A DNA stretch of 64,000 nt from Hyperoodon ampullatus (taxonomy: Eukaryota; Chordata; Mammalia; Artiodactyla; Ziphiidae), in the NCBI GenBank assembly GCA_949752795.1, contig OX457071.1, positions 27,326,800 to 27,390,799 of the forward strand, in the 5' to 3' direction. This document shows positions 52,840 through 63,827 of this stretch, piece by piece. The notes beneath the pieces are model-generated. The model was not told where the DNA came from and ran no database searches. It was given only the letters and a program-made list of their open reading frames with translations. Every line of letters begins with the position of its first letter. Positions within the stretch are counted from its first letter, which is position 1. The translations under genes were made by a program, and so were the position numbers.

Positions 52840-53620
52840 GAGAATATTTATTAAGCACCTAATACATGCCAAGCATTGTGCCATGAATTGTAGGTAAAGA
52901 CATGAACAAGACAGATCCAATCTTTGCCCTTAAAAAATCCAATAGTTGATGAGAGATTATTAAATAATAATTCCAAGAGACAAATATCATAGGACAGAAG
53001 AACAGAGAGCTTGAGAACATCCAGAAGGACCTGATGCAGAAGTGATGGGTCAGGTTGGGCTTCCCAGAGCCTGAGTAAAAGACACCTAAGCTGACACCTA
53101 AAGGATAAGTAGCAGTTATCCATGCAGCAGCGATGACATAGGAGCGAGGCGTGTTCATGTCAGGGGGTGTGTGGGTGGGCTTCGCTTGTGGGTGGAGCAT
53201 AGGGAATGGGGCTGGGGAGGCCTGTGGAGGCAACTTCATGGTGAGCTTTGGAAACCAGGTTAAGGGGTACACTGTTGTCCAGTGGCAATGTGAAGCCACT
53301 GGAGGATTTCATCAGAGGAAGGACAGGATCAGATTTGTGTTTTAAGAAGATCACTCTACAGTGTGGCAGACAGACTGAAGGGCAGAAGGCACCAGAGACA
53401 GCAGAGGGACCAGTGAGGAGACTTAACAGTAAGCTGGGTTATAGTAGCAGTTGGGATGATGAAATGTCTCGGTTCCTGAGATAACTAGCAGAAGCATCCA
53501 GAGTGACCTACTGGTTATGGGGAATGAAGCAATGGAAAGGGTCAAGGTTACCTCCCACCTCCAGCTTTCTGTCTTGAGCAGAAGTATGAGAAATATGTGA
53601 TAGGAAGATAGGAAGGAAAC
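52840..53620 (+). repeat. L2 tract
   Basis: 'attaagcacctaatacatgc', 'catgaacaagacagatccaa', 'ggttgggcttcccagagcct' and 'cagatttgtgttttaagaag' then 'atcactc' are in L2 order in sense, over about 780 bp. It has acquired stops; the open frames on either strand are incidental. Confidence 0.75.
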
Positions 53621-54399
53621 CTCCTCTTATTGGGATATAACAAGGTATGTCTTAGCAAATAGGAAGCCCTTATAAAGATGGACGTATAATACTACAAATA
53701 GTTCAGAATATTTTTTCTGCTTCAGATGAAGGTTGCCTTTTCTAACTGTAAAGACCTGTATCACTAGATGTTTTTCAATCTTTTATGTGGGAGCAGCAGT
53801 TTATAGGCTACCGATAATTGAATATCCCCCTTTAATGTTGGTTCATGAAAATGTGAATGTCATTGCTAAAATTCACAGTTTCTCCCTGAATAAATGAAAA
53901 TTCTGTACACATCTGCGTTTTTTCAAGTTGTTGTGTTCCTAGAAAGAGCGCAGGGACACCTGCTTACATTTTGATCCATGACTGAAATTTATTCCACCCC
54001 TAACTGTAAATTAAATATACAGCTGCTGGAAATGTCAGCAGAGTCACATAAAAGGAACTCTGATTCACTGCTGTTATACTATTAAATAATCAGCGCTCCT
54101 GTCACATGGAATTGCATGTAAAAGTGCCTTGTGGCTGTTATTCCTGCTGGGAGTCATGTTAAAATGCCCCCTCTCTTTAGCCATTAAAATCAAGTGGGCC
54201 ACATAAATACATTGCAGATACAGGTGACTGAACATATCAAATGAAGTCACTTTTTTCAAATAGGCAGCTTAGTCTTTCCTGTTCGTTCTGCAGTAATTCT
54301 TGAATATCCTGGCTGATTATCATCAAATCTGGTGTAACTACTAAAGAATAGTCAGACATCACTTAGGTTAGATTTGTGGATCAAGCTGCCATCTGATAT

Positions 54400-54662
54400 A
54401 CAGAACAAACTAGTGGTTACCAGTGGGGAGAGGCAAGGGGGAGAGGGACAACCTAGGGGTAGGTAATCGAGAGGTACAAACCATTAGGTATGAAATAAGC
54501 TACAAGGATATATTCTATGATATGGAGAATATGGCAAATAGTTTACAATAACTGTAAGTGGAGTATAACCTTAAAAATTGTGAATCACTATATCATATAC
54601 CTGTAATTTATATCATATTATACATCCACTATACCTCAATAAAAAGTTTAAAAATAAATCCT
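54400..54662 (+). mobile_element. L1 3' UTR fragment
   Basis: 'ctagtggttaccagtgggga' then 'gaggc', 'tgaatcactatatcatatac' and 'ctatacctcaataaaaagtt' are recurrent L1 3' end phrases, sense. Confidence 0.8.
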
Positions 54663-54884
54663 TAAAATAAGGTTGCCATCTGGAAACAACTGATGGTCAA
54701 TATTTTTAAATTTCTTTTTTATAGTAATCCTATCTGTAAAAGGAAAATGTCCTCTTCTTATAGATACTTTGTTAGGAGTTGCTGAAATACAAATTACTTT
54801 TTATGAAATTAGCCTCTTCTAATAAACAAAAGGCAAAACTCTTATGAGAAAGTTACCATTATCTGTCAACATAGTGCATTTGCA

Positions 54885-54996
54885 GAAGGAGGAAGGGAAG
54901 GAGGCAAAAGTCAGAAGAAGGGGAAAGGGAGGGAGGGAGTGGAGGAAGGCGGGAACGGGAGCGGGGTGGGGTGGGGGAGAGAGAGAGACAGAGGGC
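54885..54996 (+). repeat. Purine-rich low-complexity tract
   Basis: About 110 nt almost wholly A and G on the plus strand, including GGAGGGAGG and GGGGTGGGGTGGGGG, ending in (GA)n. G-quadruplex or triplex structure is possible on this strand. Confidence 0.8.
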
Positions 54997-55194
54997 GCTA
55001 CAGTTTATGGAAACAGCCACTAAGGGAGAAGTTGGCTACAGTAGCCACTGTTAGTTATTCCATACGTACTTGTTAAACCTAACCACTTCCAACACGGGTT
55101 GGGAACCTCCTAAAACTGTTACTAATAAAAATAAAAATCTGCCCCTACCAGTACCACTCTGAAGAAATGGTTCTACTTATCAAAAATATGTCCA

Positions 55195-55413
55195 GGGATT
55201 CCCTGGTGGCACAGTGGTTGAGAGTCCGCCTGCCGATGCAGGGGACACGGGTTCGTGCCCCGGTCCGGGAAAATCCCACATGCTGTGGAGTGGCTGGGCC
55301 CGTGAGCCGTGGCCGCTGAGCCTGCGCGTCCAGAGCCTGTGCTCCGCAATGGGAGAGGCCACAACAGTGAGAGGCCCGCGTACCGCAAAAAAAAAAAAAA
55401 AAAAAAAAAAAAG
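55195..55413 (+). mobile_element. CHR SINE, short form
   Basis: GGGATTCCCTGGTGGCACAG start, B box GGTTCGTGCCC and a ~27-nt A tail. ATATGTCCA flanks it at 55186-55194 and 55414-55422. Confidence 0.94.
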
Positions 55414-55959
55414 ATATGTCCATACGCTTACCAGTGGCAGGGTCGGCACCAAAGGTCCGCTATTATTTCAGTTATTAGAAAATATAAGACAAATCTTCCT
55501 CTCCTCTCTGTCATTTCCACAATAATTCTCTAGAAAAAAAGTGTATCTAATTGTAGTCCTTTAACTGCAGGGGTGGGAGGGGAATTAGAAAGGAAGGGAC
55601 TGTTGGGAGAATAAAGGACAGAAAGAAGGGGTAAATCTGAGGATTTTTTGCTCCCGATCTTTTGTTCTTCTTCCTGTAGTGACATCAGAAGGACTTGGAT
55701 TTAGATCCAGGATGTGTTTTCTTTCTTGAGAAGTTTATTTTATATCTTTGAACTATAGTTTCTTCTTCTATAAAATAGCATGCATGAATATATTTCTCAC
55801 GGGGTTGGTTTTTGTGAGGATTAAATGTATATAAATTGCCAGGCACACCAGAGGTGTTCAATAAATACTGCTCTCTAATTAGCAATTGCTCTTCAATTGC
55901 CTTGGTACCTTCCTACCTCAGACACCCCAACACCTTGTGAAAAAAACACACAAACAGAA

Positions 55960-56212
55960 AAGGCAAATTAAAACACTAGGATTGACATATATACACTCCC
56001 ATGTGTAAAACAGATAGCTAGTGGGAGCATGCTATAAAGCACAGGAAGCTCAGCTCGGTCCTCTGTGACAACCTACATGGGTGGGATGGGGGGGGAGGGG
56101 TGGGAGGGAGGTCCAAGAGGGAAGGAATATAGGTATACATATAGCTGACTTACTTCATTGTACAGCAGAAACTAACACAACATTGTAAAGCAATTATATT
56201 CAAAAAAAAAAA
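55960..56212 (+). mobile_element. L1 3' UTR fragment, same type as the 43.6-49.6 kb element
   Basis: 'gattgacatatatacactcc', 'gtgggagcatgctataaagc', a G-rich run (56081-56105), 'agcagaaactaacacaacat' and an A tail. It is colinear with the 3' UTR of the full L1 at 49400-49640. Confidence 0.85.
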
Positions 56213-56970
56213 AGAACCACTAATGTAGAAAACAAAAAGGCTGATGAGCATGTCACACGATCCTCTTTCTCCCCGTGGCTTCAAAGCACTTTTCCATATG
56301 TTAATTTGCTTTCTTCATCCCAGAATATTGAGACTTTAATTCCCAGCTATATATTTATTATGGCAAAATTTCAGGTCAGCAGAGCAATCTGGGCTTCTCA
56401 TACAACGCACTCTGGTGCATTATCAATCAGCTCTTTTGGTGAAAGATATGACATAAAGATAGTGAATTATAAGATATTTACAAAACTCAAAATGGAAGTT
56501 CAAGGTTAAAATCTGCTGGAATATTTTGTGAGCCCACATGAGCTGTGGATCTGTAATTTTGAAGACTGAGCATCCTTTCCAATGCTCCAATGCTCTGTAG
56601 GCATCTGTGTAAACCACCGATTTGGTCCAGCTTCTCCAAAATATGTTTTCCTCTTATTTAATTTCACTCATTTTTCATATCAGTCCTGATACTCTATCTC
56701 CTATAGGCAACAAACCCTAACTTGTCTTCGTGAAAATTAGAAATACAAAACTGAGTCCAAAAGAGTGCAACTGATTCCAGAAGAGTGTAGCATGTTCTCG
56801 GTTGACAGGAAACACACGGGTTATAAATGTGTGCTCATTTGAACACTCAAGAAAAACGAAAACCGTCTTTTAAAAAAAGAGAAGAAAGAAAGCAAGAAAG
56901 CGAACAAGAAAGGAAATTCCTAACCTAGAACCTTGGGAACATGTCAAGATAGTTAGGCAAAGTCATTCAC

Positions 56971-57027
56971 CGCTTAGTATTTCTGAGAGGTAAAGGTTTC
57001 ACTTTAATAAGATTGTCCAAAGCTTGA
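56971..57027 (-). CDS. SCEL: SCEL sciellin-repeat exon (SQALDNLIKVKP)
   Basis: A 57-nt exon between TTGAATAG and GTGAAT. With two nt from the preceding exon it encodes SQALDNLIKVKPLPLRNTK, matching human SQDLDNLIKVKPSALRNTN; the repeat's usual Asp after Gln is Ala here. It ends CG, which joins to the next exon's A to give Arg. The intron upstream is only 141 bp. The donor is non-consensus at +4 to +6. Confidence 0.92.
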
Positions 57028-57168
57028 CTATTCAAAAGAGAAAAAAATAAACTCCAATTAGTGATAGGTTGTTTTGTTTGTGCTAGGTCTATAAAGTAAT
57101 ATAATAAATCTACTCCACTCAGGGGCAACAGACATGAGAATGTGAAATGACTATTTTTATTTGATTAC

Positions 57169-57228
57169 CTTTGATTGCTTCTGATTACTTCAGGATTCAC
57201 TTTGATGAGGTTGTTGAGATCCTGGTTT
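57169..57228 (-). CDS. SCEL: SCEL sciellin-repeat exon (NQDLNNLIKVNP)
   Basis: A 60-nt exon between a pyrimidine-rich TTTTTAAAG acceptor and GTAATC. It encodes NQDLNNLIKVNPEVIRSNQ, a full unit of the canonical repeat, matching human NQDLANLIKVNPAVIRNNQ. The donor is weak at +5. Phase is one in, two out. Confidence 0.94.
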
Positions 57229-57374
57229 CTTTAAAAAGAAAAATAAAAAGCGAGCAGGTTAATTATAAATAAATTCTTTTGGTAAGATCATTAAGGTTAT
57301 AAATGTGCTTGAAATAATTGTAAAACAAAACATTCTTCCTACCCAAAGCACAAAAATTAATACAGTTCTATTAC

Positions 57375-57434
57375 CTTTGGTTGTTGGAGACAGTTTCAGG
57401 ATTCACTTTGATGAGCTTATCAAGATCTTGATTT
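57375..57434 (-). CDS. SCEL: SCEL sciellin-repeat exon (NQDLDKLIKVNP)
   Basis: A 60-nt exon between TTTGAAG and GTAATA encoding NQDLDKLIKVNPETVSNNQ. It is the best match to the repeat consensus in the window and corresponds to human KQDLDKLIKVNPEIFTNNQ. A 146-bp intron separates it from the next repeat exon; the two exons and their donors are alike, as expected from local exon duplication. Confidence 0.94.
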
Positions 57435-59159
57435 CTTCAAATGGAAAAAAAATTAAAGTGGCTTTTGTTAGAGATAATACAGGTTTAAGTTGGCTGGAAT
57501 TGGAAGAAGGGATTAGCTAGTTTATCATTTAGTATAAGACATATTGGTTTGGCATAGAACCCCCTTGAAATAAATTTTCAAACCAATCCAGGGAGGACTA
57601 ATTATGTTGGATCAGGGGAAGAATTACTCTGACTTCACACACTTATTGTCAGAGCCGATCTACAAGGGCACGCTAACTCAGAGTTCACAGCAAATATCTC
57701 ATGATTGACCACTTTTACTCTGGAATGTTTTAACAGTATGAAGATACAAACTGATTCTAAGGTCCTTGATATTTTAAAAATCATATTCACCAGCTAAATA
57801 TACCATTTAAAAAAAAAATAAGAAACTCCCAAACTAGGATTATACTTAACATAAGTCTTGGCAAAGAGAGTTCCAGTAGTCCATCAAAATTGTGACTTTT
57901 CTTTCCTCTACCATGACTTAAAAAGCTGAAATCATGGTAAATTAGGGACATAATCTGATAACTGTCCACTTCCTAGTTGAAACCCTATCAGTTTCTTTCC
58001 CCGGTCAGAGAACAGTATTTCCTCCCACCTGGTTTGCTATCACTCATTGCCTCTGTATAATACTTTGCTTCTAAGGGCTGGAAAGTAGTGATTTTTCAAC
58101 GTGTTCCTCTAAACCGCTTTATAATATTTATTCAAAGAAGAGCCCACAATAGCAAGAAATCTTGGGATTGATAACACCTGCTTTCAGTAAATTTTGGCAG
58201 CTACCTGCCTGTACCTCCTTCCCCCCAAAAGTCCTTTTCCCTTATATAAAAATAAAGTATGGTTTACTCTTCAAAAAGACTGATACAAGGCTAGGAACTG
58301 AAGGAGAGCCACTTAGAGGTTAGTCATCAAAGTCTGAGAAAAAGGTCTGCATTTCTTTCCCCAACCCCTAAGCCTTTCCATAGAATTTGTTCCCAGCTCA
58401 TGGCTTCACTGAGTTTGATCTCTTCATCCTTGTTCTCAGATCTCCATGGTAGACAGAAAGCCCCTAAATGAATGTTTACTGTTTTGAATTATCTTCAGTA
58501 GTAATATTCTCAGTTAAAGATAATCAACTGGTATCTACAAACACTATCAAAGAAATGATAAACATATGAGAACTATCCAAAATAAAATTTTCTTGTATAA
58601 ATTGATTACAAAAACCTGTTATAAAGTTAAATTGTGCCTGAAAGACGATCTTTAAAATGAGGATAATTTCATACATTAAAAGAATAAAAAGTACAAAAAA
58701 TAAAACTTTGTAGAGGAAATATATGTCAAAAGCCACAACCTTTTAATACATAAAATCAATCACAATATTTTAGTGTAACTACATATAATATTCACCAACC
58801 AGCATAATTAAGAGTAAGCTGCATAAAAAAATGCAAACACAAACATGAGAACTCCCGTTTTTACTGTTCTGCTCAGTACAGAAAACTTGGTTCATTCCAA
58901 ATCTTAGAACTGTGCTATTCAAACTACTACATCATAGAGCTCATTAAAAAATACAATTTACATCACAGCCCAATACTTTCTGTTTTCACTCAGACAGACA
59001 GACACACACACATAATAAAACATAAATTTCACAAAATAAGACACCCACTACGTAAGAACTCTCATGTTTTCTACTCTATTTCACTCTAGTTAACTGGGAA
59101 AAAATGCTGACTGCCGCTCACTAAATTAATTACAAGACCATTTAATGGGATGTGACCCA

Positions 59160-60260
59160 CAATTTGAGAAACACTAGCTTAGAAAACATATATATAAACA
59201 CGTGCTATGTTTTACCACTTCTCTTAAAAAGATGACACCTTGTGTCAATAAAGCAAGGATCTCAGTAATAGTCCTGAATTGCCTTGACTGATAGCATCAT
59301 GCAACTTAATGAATTGAAAACTTATAGACACTTTTTTCAGACCCTGGATCCTACAAACACAGGAATCTTATATCTAAATTTTATCCAGGAAAACTGTAAC
59401 ATTTTCCCTACTCAAGTTACTGCTTTCATTTATTTTGCTTTAAGGATATAGGGATACATTGAAATATTTAGCTATTATTATTTTCATGTAGTTCAAAAGT
59501 TGTAAAGTGTTTTGCGGTCATTGGCACAAATTTGTGCCATTGTCACTTCAAAGACTGTGAAGTAATATTTCAAGTGACCCTGTGAAAGTAGTAGAGAACA
59601 TCTCCAGGCTGTCCCATGGCAAGAGCAAAAGTCCTAGCTTTATAGTTTCCACTATTTCCTGAAGTACGGAATCAACTTTCACCTATTTTAAGATCAAAGT
59701 CTCCATGCTGTGATTTAAAGACCAGGAGTGGGGCTGGGAGTTGGAAGAACTCACAGAAGATTATGAGACTTTTGCCCCGAATACTTCAGTGTTCTCATTT
59801 GTAGAATTGGGAGATTGGATTTGTTCATCTCTAAGCCTCTGCCCATCTCTAACATCTTCTACTCCTAGGAACCTATGAATGTGAATTTTACTGCCTGTCG
59901 TGTTTATTAAATTAGCTACTTCATGTCTCCTTTTCTTTTTAAATGCAACTCACTGACAATACATTCTATATTCAGCAAGCAGTACATAAGCGTCCCAAAA
60001 TGTAATATATTAAATTGACAACCTACTATTGTCTTGGAGTCCCATCTCTTTGCCCCCAGTACATAATTAGCTTTAATCTATGATAATTGCTTGCTGTTAA
60101 TAAGATTGAGTATGTCTACTGAATTCTCTTTTTGGCATCCACGGCCTATAATTATACCTAATGTGCACCTAATGATACCTAGTTGTAAGCTTCAAACTCA
60201 GTAGGTGCTCAGTAATTATTCACCACCTAACCGATCACAGAACTACTATTCGTCTTGCAC
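59160..60260. other. SCEL intron, mostly unassigned
   Basis: A MIR-like antisense piece at about 59755-59870 ('ttgccccgaatacttcagtg' then 'ttctcatttgtagaattgg') and otherwise unique AT-rich sequence. No exon candidate was found. Confidence 0.5.
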
Positions 60261-60264
60261 TAGT

Positions 60265-60375
60265 TTTCTTTGTGACACTGGTCACATCACTTAACCTTTC
60301 TGAATCTTAATTTCCTCTTCTATAAATACAATAGGTTTGACTGGAACAGTGGTTTGCAAGTGTTCATAGTAACTG
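60265..60375 (-). repeat. MIR fragment, antisense
   Basis: 'tcacatcacttaacctttct' then 'gaatcttaatttcctcttc' is the inverted MIR core. Confidence 0.8.
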
Positions 60376-60793
60376 GGCTATGAGTTTTCTGAGGTTCCTT
60401 CCTTCCATCTCCAAAATTCTGCAATTTTTGTACGTACCAGCTAAACTCAAAAAGGTGAAATCATAAAAAATTCTTAAATATATATATATAAATATATACG
60501 TACATATATATAATAGTAGTGTATAATGATATAAAAATCCTCATATAACCAGAGACAAAAAGTGAATTTCATTTTCATCATTATAGATACTACTTAAAGA
60601 ATTATCAAATTTTAGATCCATTACTTTGCTGGGAGCAGCAAACCATCTAAGAAATAATGAACCTCATAAAATTTCCACTGACTACCAGAAAACACCCTCT
60701 GAAAATGAGGTGAATGGTATTGCTTATAATTAATGAGGTGTCCAGCTCTTTTCAAAAAATTAACTATTATTAATAAATTTAACCAAATCCAGA

Positions 60794-60977
60794 GACAAAG
60801 GTATTAATAGCAATACTACAAAACATAAACAGGGTATAGACTAGCTATGTTTCTACCCCAATCCCTCCCTTCAATTGCTTTACTTGACAAAGGTATTAAT
60901 ATCAATACTACAAAACATAAACAGGGCATAGACTAGCTATGTTTCTACCCCAATCACTCCCTTCAATTGCTTTACTT
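60794..60977. repeat. 92-bp tandem duplication in SCEL intron
   Basis: Units 60794-60885 and 60886-60977, each starting GACAAAGGTATTAATA, differ at three positions. It lies about 180 nt from the 61160 exon, on the donor (downstream) side of it. Confidence 0.95.
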
Positions 60978-61159
60978 GAGCTGCCTTTCTTTTCATTAGC
61001 AAATAGATATCTAAGTTTTCAGGGACATATAAAAATTGTGATGACTTTTCAAGATTTATATTCAGTTTGCCCATAGAATGATTACAAGTCATTTATATTC
61101 AAATTGTACTTAGTTAAGGAGAAACAAAGCAAAGTAAATAAATCACATCCTTCTCTTAC

Positions 61160-61219
61160 CCGGCTGTGTTTCTGACAGCTTTGGGGCTTACATTAATAAG
61201 TTCATCAAGATCTTGTTCA
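61160..61219 (-). CDS. SCEL: SCEL sciellin-repeat exon (EQDLDELINVSP)
   Basis: A 60-nt exon after TTTTAGCAG with donor GTAAGA, encoding EQDLDELINVSPKAVRNTA. It matches human EQGLDEHINVSPKAVKNTD; the human Gly and His are Asp and Leu here, closer to the repeat consensus. An upstream AG three bases away (TTTTAG) could be a NAGNAG-type alternative acceptor. Confidence 0.93.
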
Positions 61220-61394
61220 CTGCTAAAACAAAATAAAATAAAAGGTCAAATTCAGTTGGAAATCAGAAACAATGGCTGGCATTGTTTCTTCTGGTGCTTG
61301 TGAATCATTCCATGGGATCCTAGACAAAAAGTGATAAATTTACCGAGTTTCTACTTTATATATATTAGTTATATTAGTTATCTTTTTTAAATCC

Positions 61395-61545
61395 TCAAAA
61401 CAACTGAGTTAAATATTACCATTCTCTCTTTATAAATAAATTGAGTTTCATAGAAATTAAGACCCTCTTTGGGCCAGATACCTAAGAAATGACTGAGGGT
61501 GAACTAGGACTGAAACCATAGCTGGACCCCAAACCACATGCTTGC
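61395..61545 (+). repeat. MIR-like fragment
   Basis: 'cctcaaaacaactgagttaa', 'tttataaataaattgagttt' and 'aggactgaaaccatagctgg' follow the MIR layout. Diverged. Confidence 0.65.
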
Positions 61546-62167
61546 TTCTGCTAACATCCTTCTTTCTCTATTCACAATAATTCCTTACATCTGCACAATG
61601 CTTTTCACCAACATTATCATCACAATAATCTTGAGAGGTAGCTTGGAGCTACTCTGTCACGCTTTTCTTAACTTTTGCTCCAGTGAATGATGGGTCTTAA
61701 CTTTTCAAGAAGACAGGAATATAATCAAAATCATGTAGAAATATTCTAATCAAGTATTAGAATGTTATGTCACCAATTTCTGAAGAGTCATTTAATTTTT
61801 ATTAATCCTTGGGTTTGTGAAAGAGAAGAAAGCCAATATTCTTTGGTTTATTCAGTTTTATGAACTTATAATTTATTTACTATAAACTTGCAGTAATAAC
61901 CTACTTAGGCTACTGTTGTGTCCAGTGAATTTCTCAAATAGTCATTGAACAGAATTAGCTTCAATATTACAATTTGAACAATATTATAATGTAATAAATC
62001 GAAGCAACACAATAAAAGAAAAAATCTATCTACCATATTACACACAACAAATCAATTTGTTCTCATTTTTTTATGTCCCCTTTCAAATGTCCTTAGCCAA
62101 ATAATCTTATTCTGGGGCATAAATTGAAGACTTGCTCATGAGTCTTCAATAATCTTAATAAGCTTAC

Positions 62168-62218
62168 CTTTTTTTTGCTGAGGGAGTCACTTCGATAAGA
62201 TTGTTCAGATCCTGGTTC
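62168..62218 (-). CDS. SCEL: SCEL sciellin-repeat exon (NQDLNNLIEVTP)
   Basis: A 51-nt exon between CATTTTTTAG and GTAAGC encoding NQDLNNLIEVTPSAKK. The short length matches the human unit NQDLENLIKVIPSANK, which also lacks the last three residues of a standard repeat. It is the most 5' SCEL exon recognised in the window. Confidence 0.92.
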
Positions 62219-62578
62219 CTAAAAAATGTTGTAAATTTCAATAAGGGGGTAAAATCAAGTCAAATCAATTACAATTTGTACTTTTTTTTTCAATCTTAAT
62301 ATTGAATCAAGTGATTGTTGTTAATTCAAAACTTCATCTTACTTGAGTTCTTTTTTTAGGCCTCTGTAAAAGCAGGTGGCTATTATCAATTCATTTCTTA
62401 CACAACTACATATATATGAAAATTTAATTTAGTTTTATTCTTATTTCTTTTAAGACAACCTCAAATTTAAATTGCTCTTAAACTCCTTGTTTTCCAAGAA
62501 TATTTTTTAAGATTGTAATGAACAAGAGAAAAATTTAAATTGTTCATCATTTGCATGTGTTCCTTGCTTCCCTCCCCT

Positions 62579-62604
62579 CAAAACAAAACAAAACAAAACA
62601 AAAA
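62579..62604. repeat. (CAAAA)n simple repeat
   Basis: Four to five CAAAA units within an SCEL intron. Confidence 0.85.
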
Positions 62605-63204
62605 CCTGGAATTCTTTAAAAAAGAGGCTATTTCCTGATTCTAAGGTATGGAGGTAATATACATAATATTAATATGTAACATTCAGGCTACTCCAAGATA
62701 TTAATCAGTTCAGAATCATGCTTCATGCAATGCTAAGTCAGAACAAGGAAGACTTCAGATTATATAACTTGCTTTTATTCTAAACAAATAGGCAATAATA
62801 GCTCTAAAGAGACATTTCTGTTATCGTACTGGGCCTTCATACCAACGCTAACACCAGAAGGCCTGAACAAGATGCCTAATTTGATATACCTTATTATTGG
62901 ACAATTTGTTATACATCCTGAAAAGAAAAAAGACTGGAAAGGCTTATATCACTGAACTAATCTTTAGGATTAACCTATAAACTAATTTTATCATGTACAT
63001 AGCCTTCCATGTAAATTATTGCATTCTATTATATTGAACTATATGAAATTGTCCTCTTGTGGATCAAAAATTATTGAATGTCACAATTTCATAAAATTCA
63101 ACCTAACAGATAATTTCTTTGGTATCTTCTTTGAACTAAACATTGAGTGGTGCAATGGGGATCCAACAATGAATAAAAACAGTAACAGTAATAATAATAC
63201 CAAT

Positions 63205-63385
63205 AGATAATATCTAATAAGTACTTGAGGAATAAGTGCTTCATAAGCTTGCTAGCATATAATTTTTCTGGTAATTCATGAAGAAGGTAATTCTTACAAT
63301 CCCCACTTTACAGATAAAGAAGATGAGGTTTAAAGGAGTTTAAACGAAGTGTCCAAGATTATACAGCTAATAAGTATTCTCTGAA
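63205..63385 (+). repeat. MIR-like fragment
   Basis: 'ccccactttacagataaaga' then 'agatgaggtttaaagg' and 'gattatacagctaataagt' match the MIR core. SCEL intron near the right edge. Confidence 0.75.
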
Positions 63386-63827
63386 CTCAAAAATTTCACT
63401 ACCAAGTAGAAGAGATGGACACATGACCTAATGCAATACATGGCAGAGGGTGGGTACTGAAACGAGGCTCACACACTGCACGGGAAAGGTCATATCATTA
63501 AGGCCATCTTCACTTTACAAACTAAGTCATCTTGGAAGAGGGACAAGGGATAGCTGTCTTTCATTGACTCTTTTATCTGTAACATGAAGTATTACATGGT
63601 CTCTGGATTCAGTACCTGACCCTCAGACAGTGGCAATGCGTTATGCTCTTATTTAGTGAACAAAATCTAAGGACAATTTAGCACTAAATAATCAGATAAA
63701 AGAATGATAAAATCTTTGGTCCAACCATAAAGTGAATAAAACAAGATATGCAAGGGAGGCTTTGTTTCAGAAGCTGTTCCAAGTACATTCAGAGTTGATC
63801 CTCTTCACTCACCCACATGAAATACTG

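Noticed and set aside
52851..53484. Frames of 78-146 codons on both strands
   Set aside because: They fall in an L2 tract and have no relation to a known domain.
54235..54305. Minus-strand frame reading QDIQELLQNEQERLSCLF, resembling a repeat/coiled-coil exon
   Set aside because: It has no clean splice sites in the right phase, and every expected SCEL repeat unit in this part is already accounted for.
62891..62918. 28-nt candidate SCEL exon between TTTTCAG and GTATAT
   Set aside because: Its length breaks the one-in, two-out phase used by every neighbouring exon and it shows no sciellin-repeat residues.
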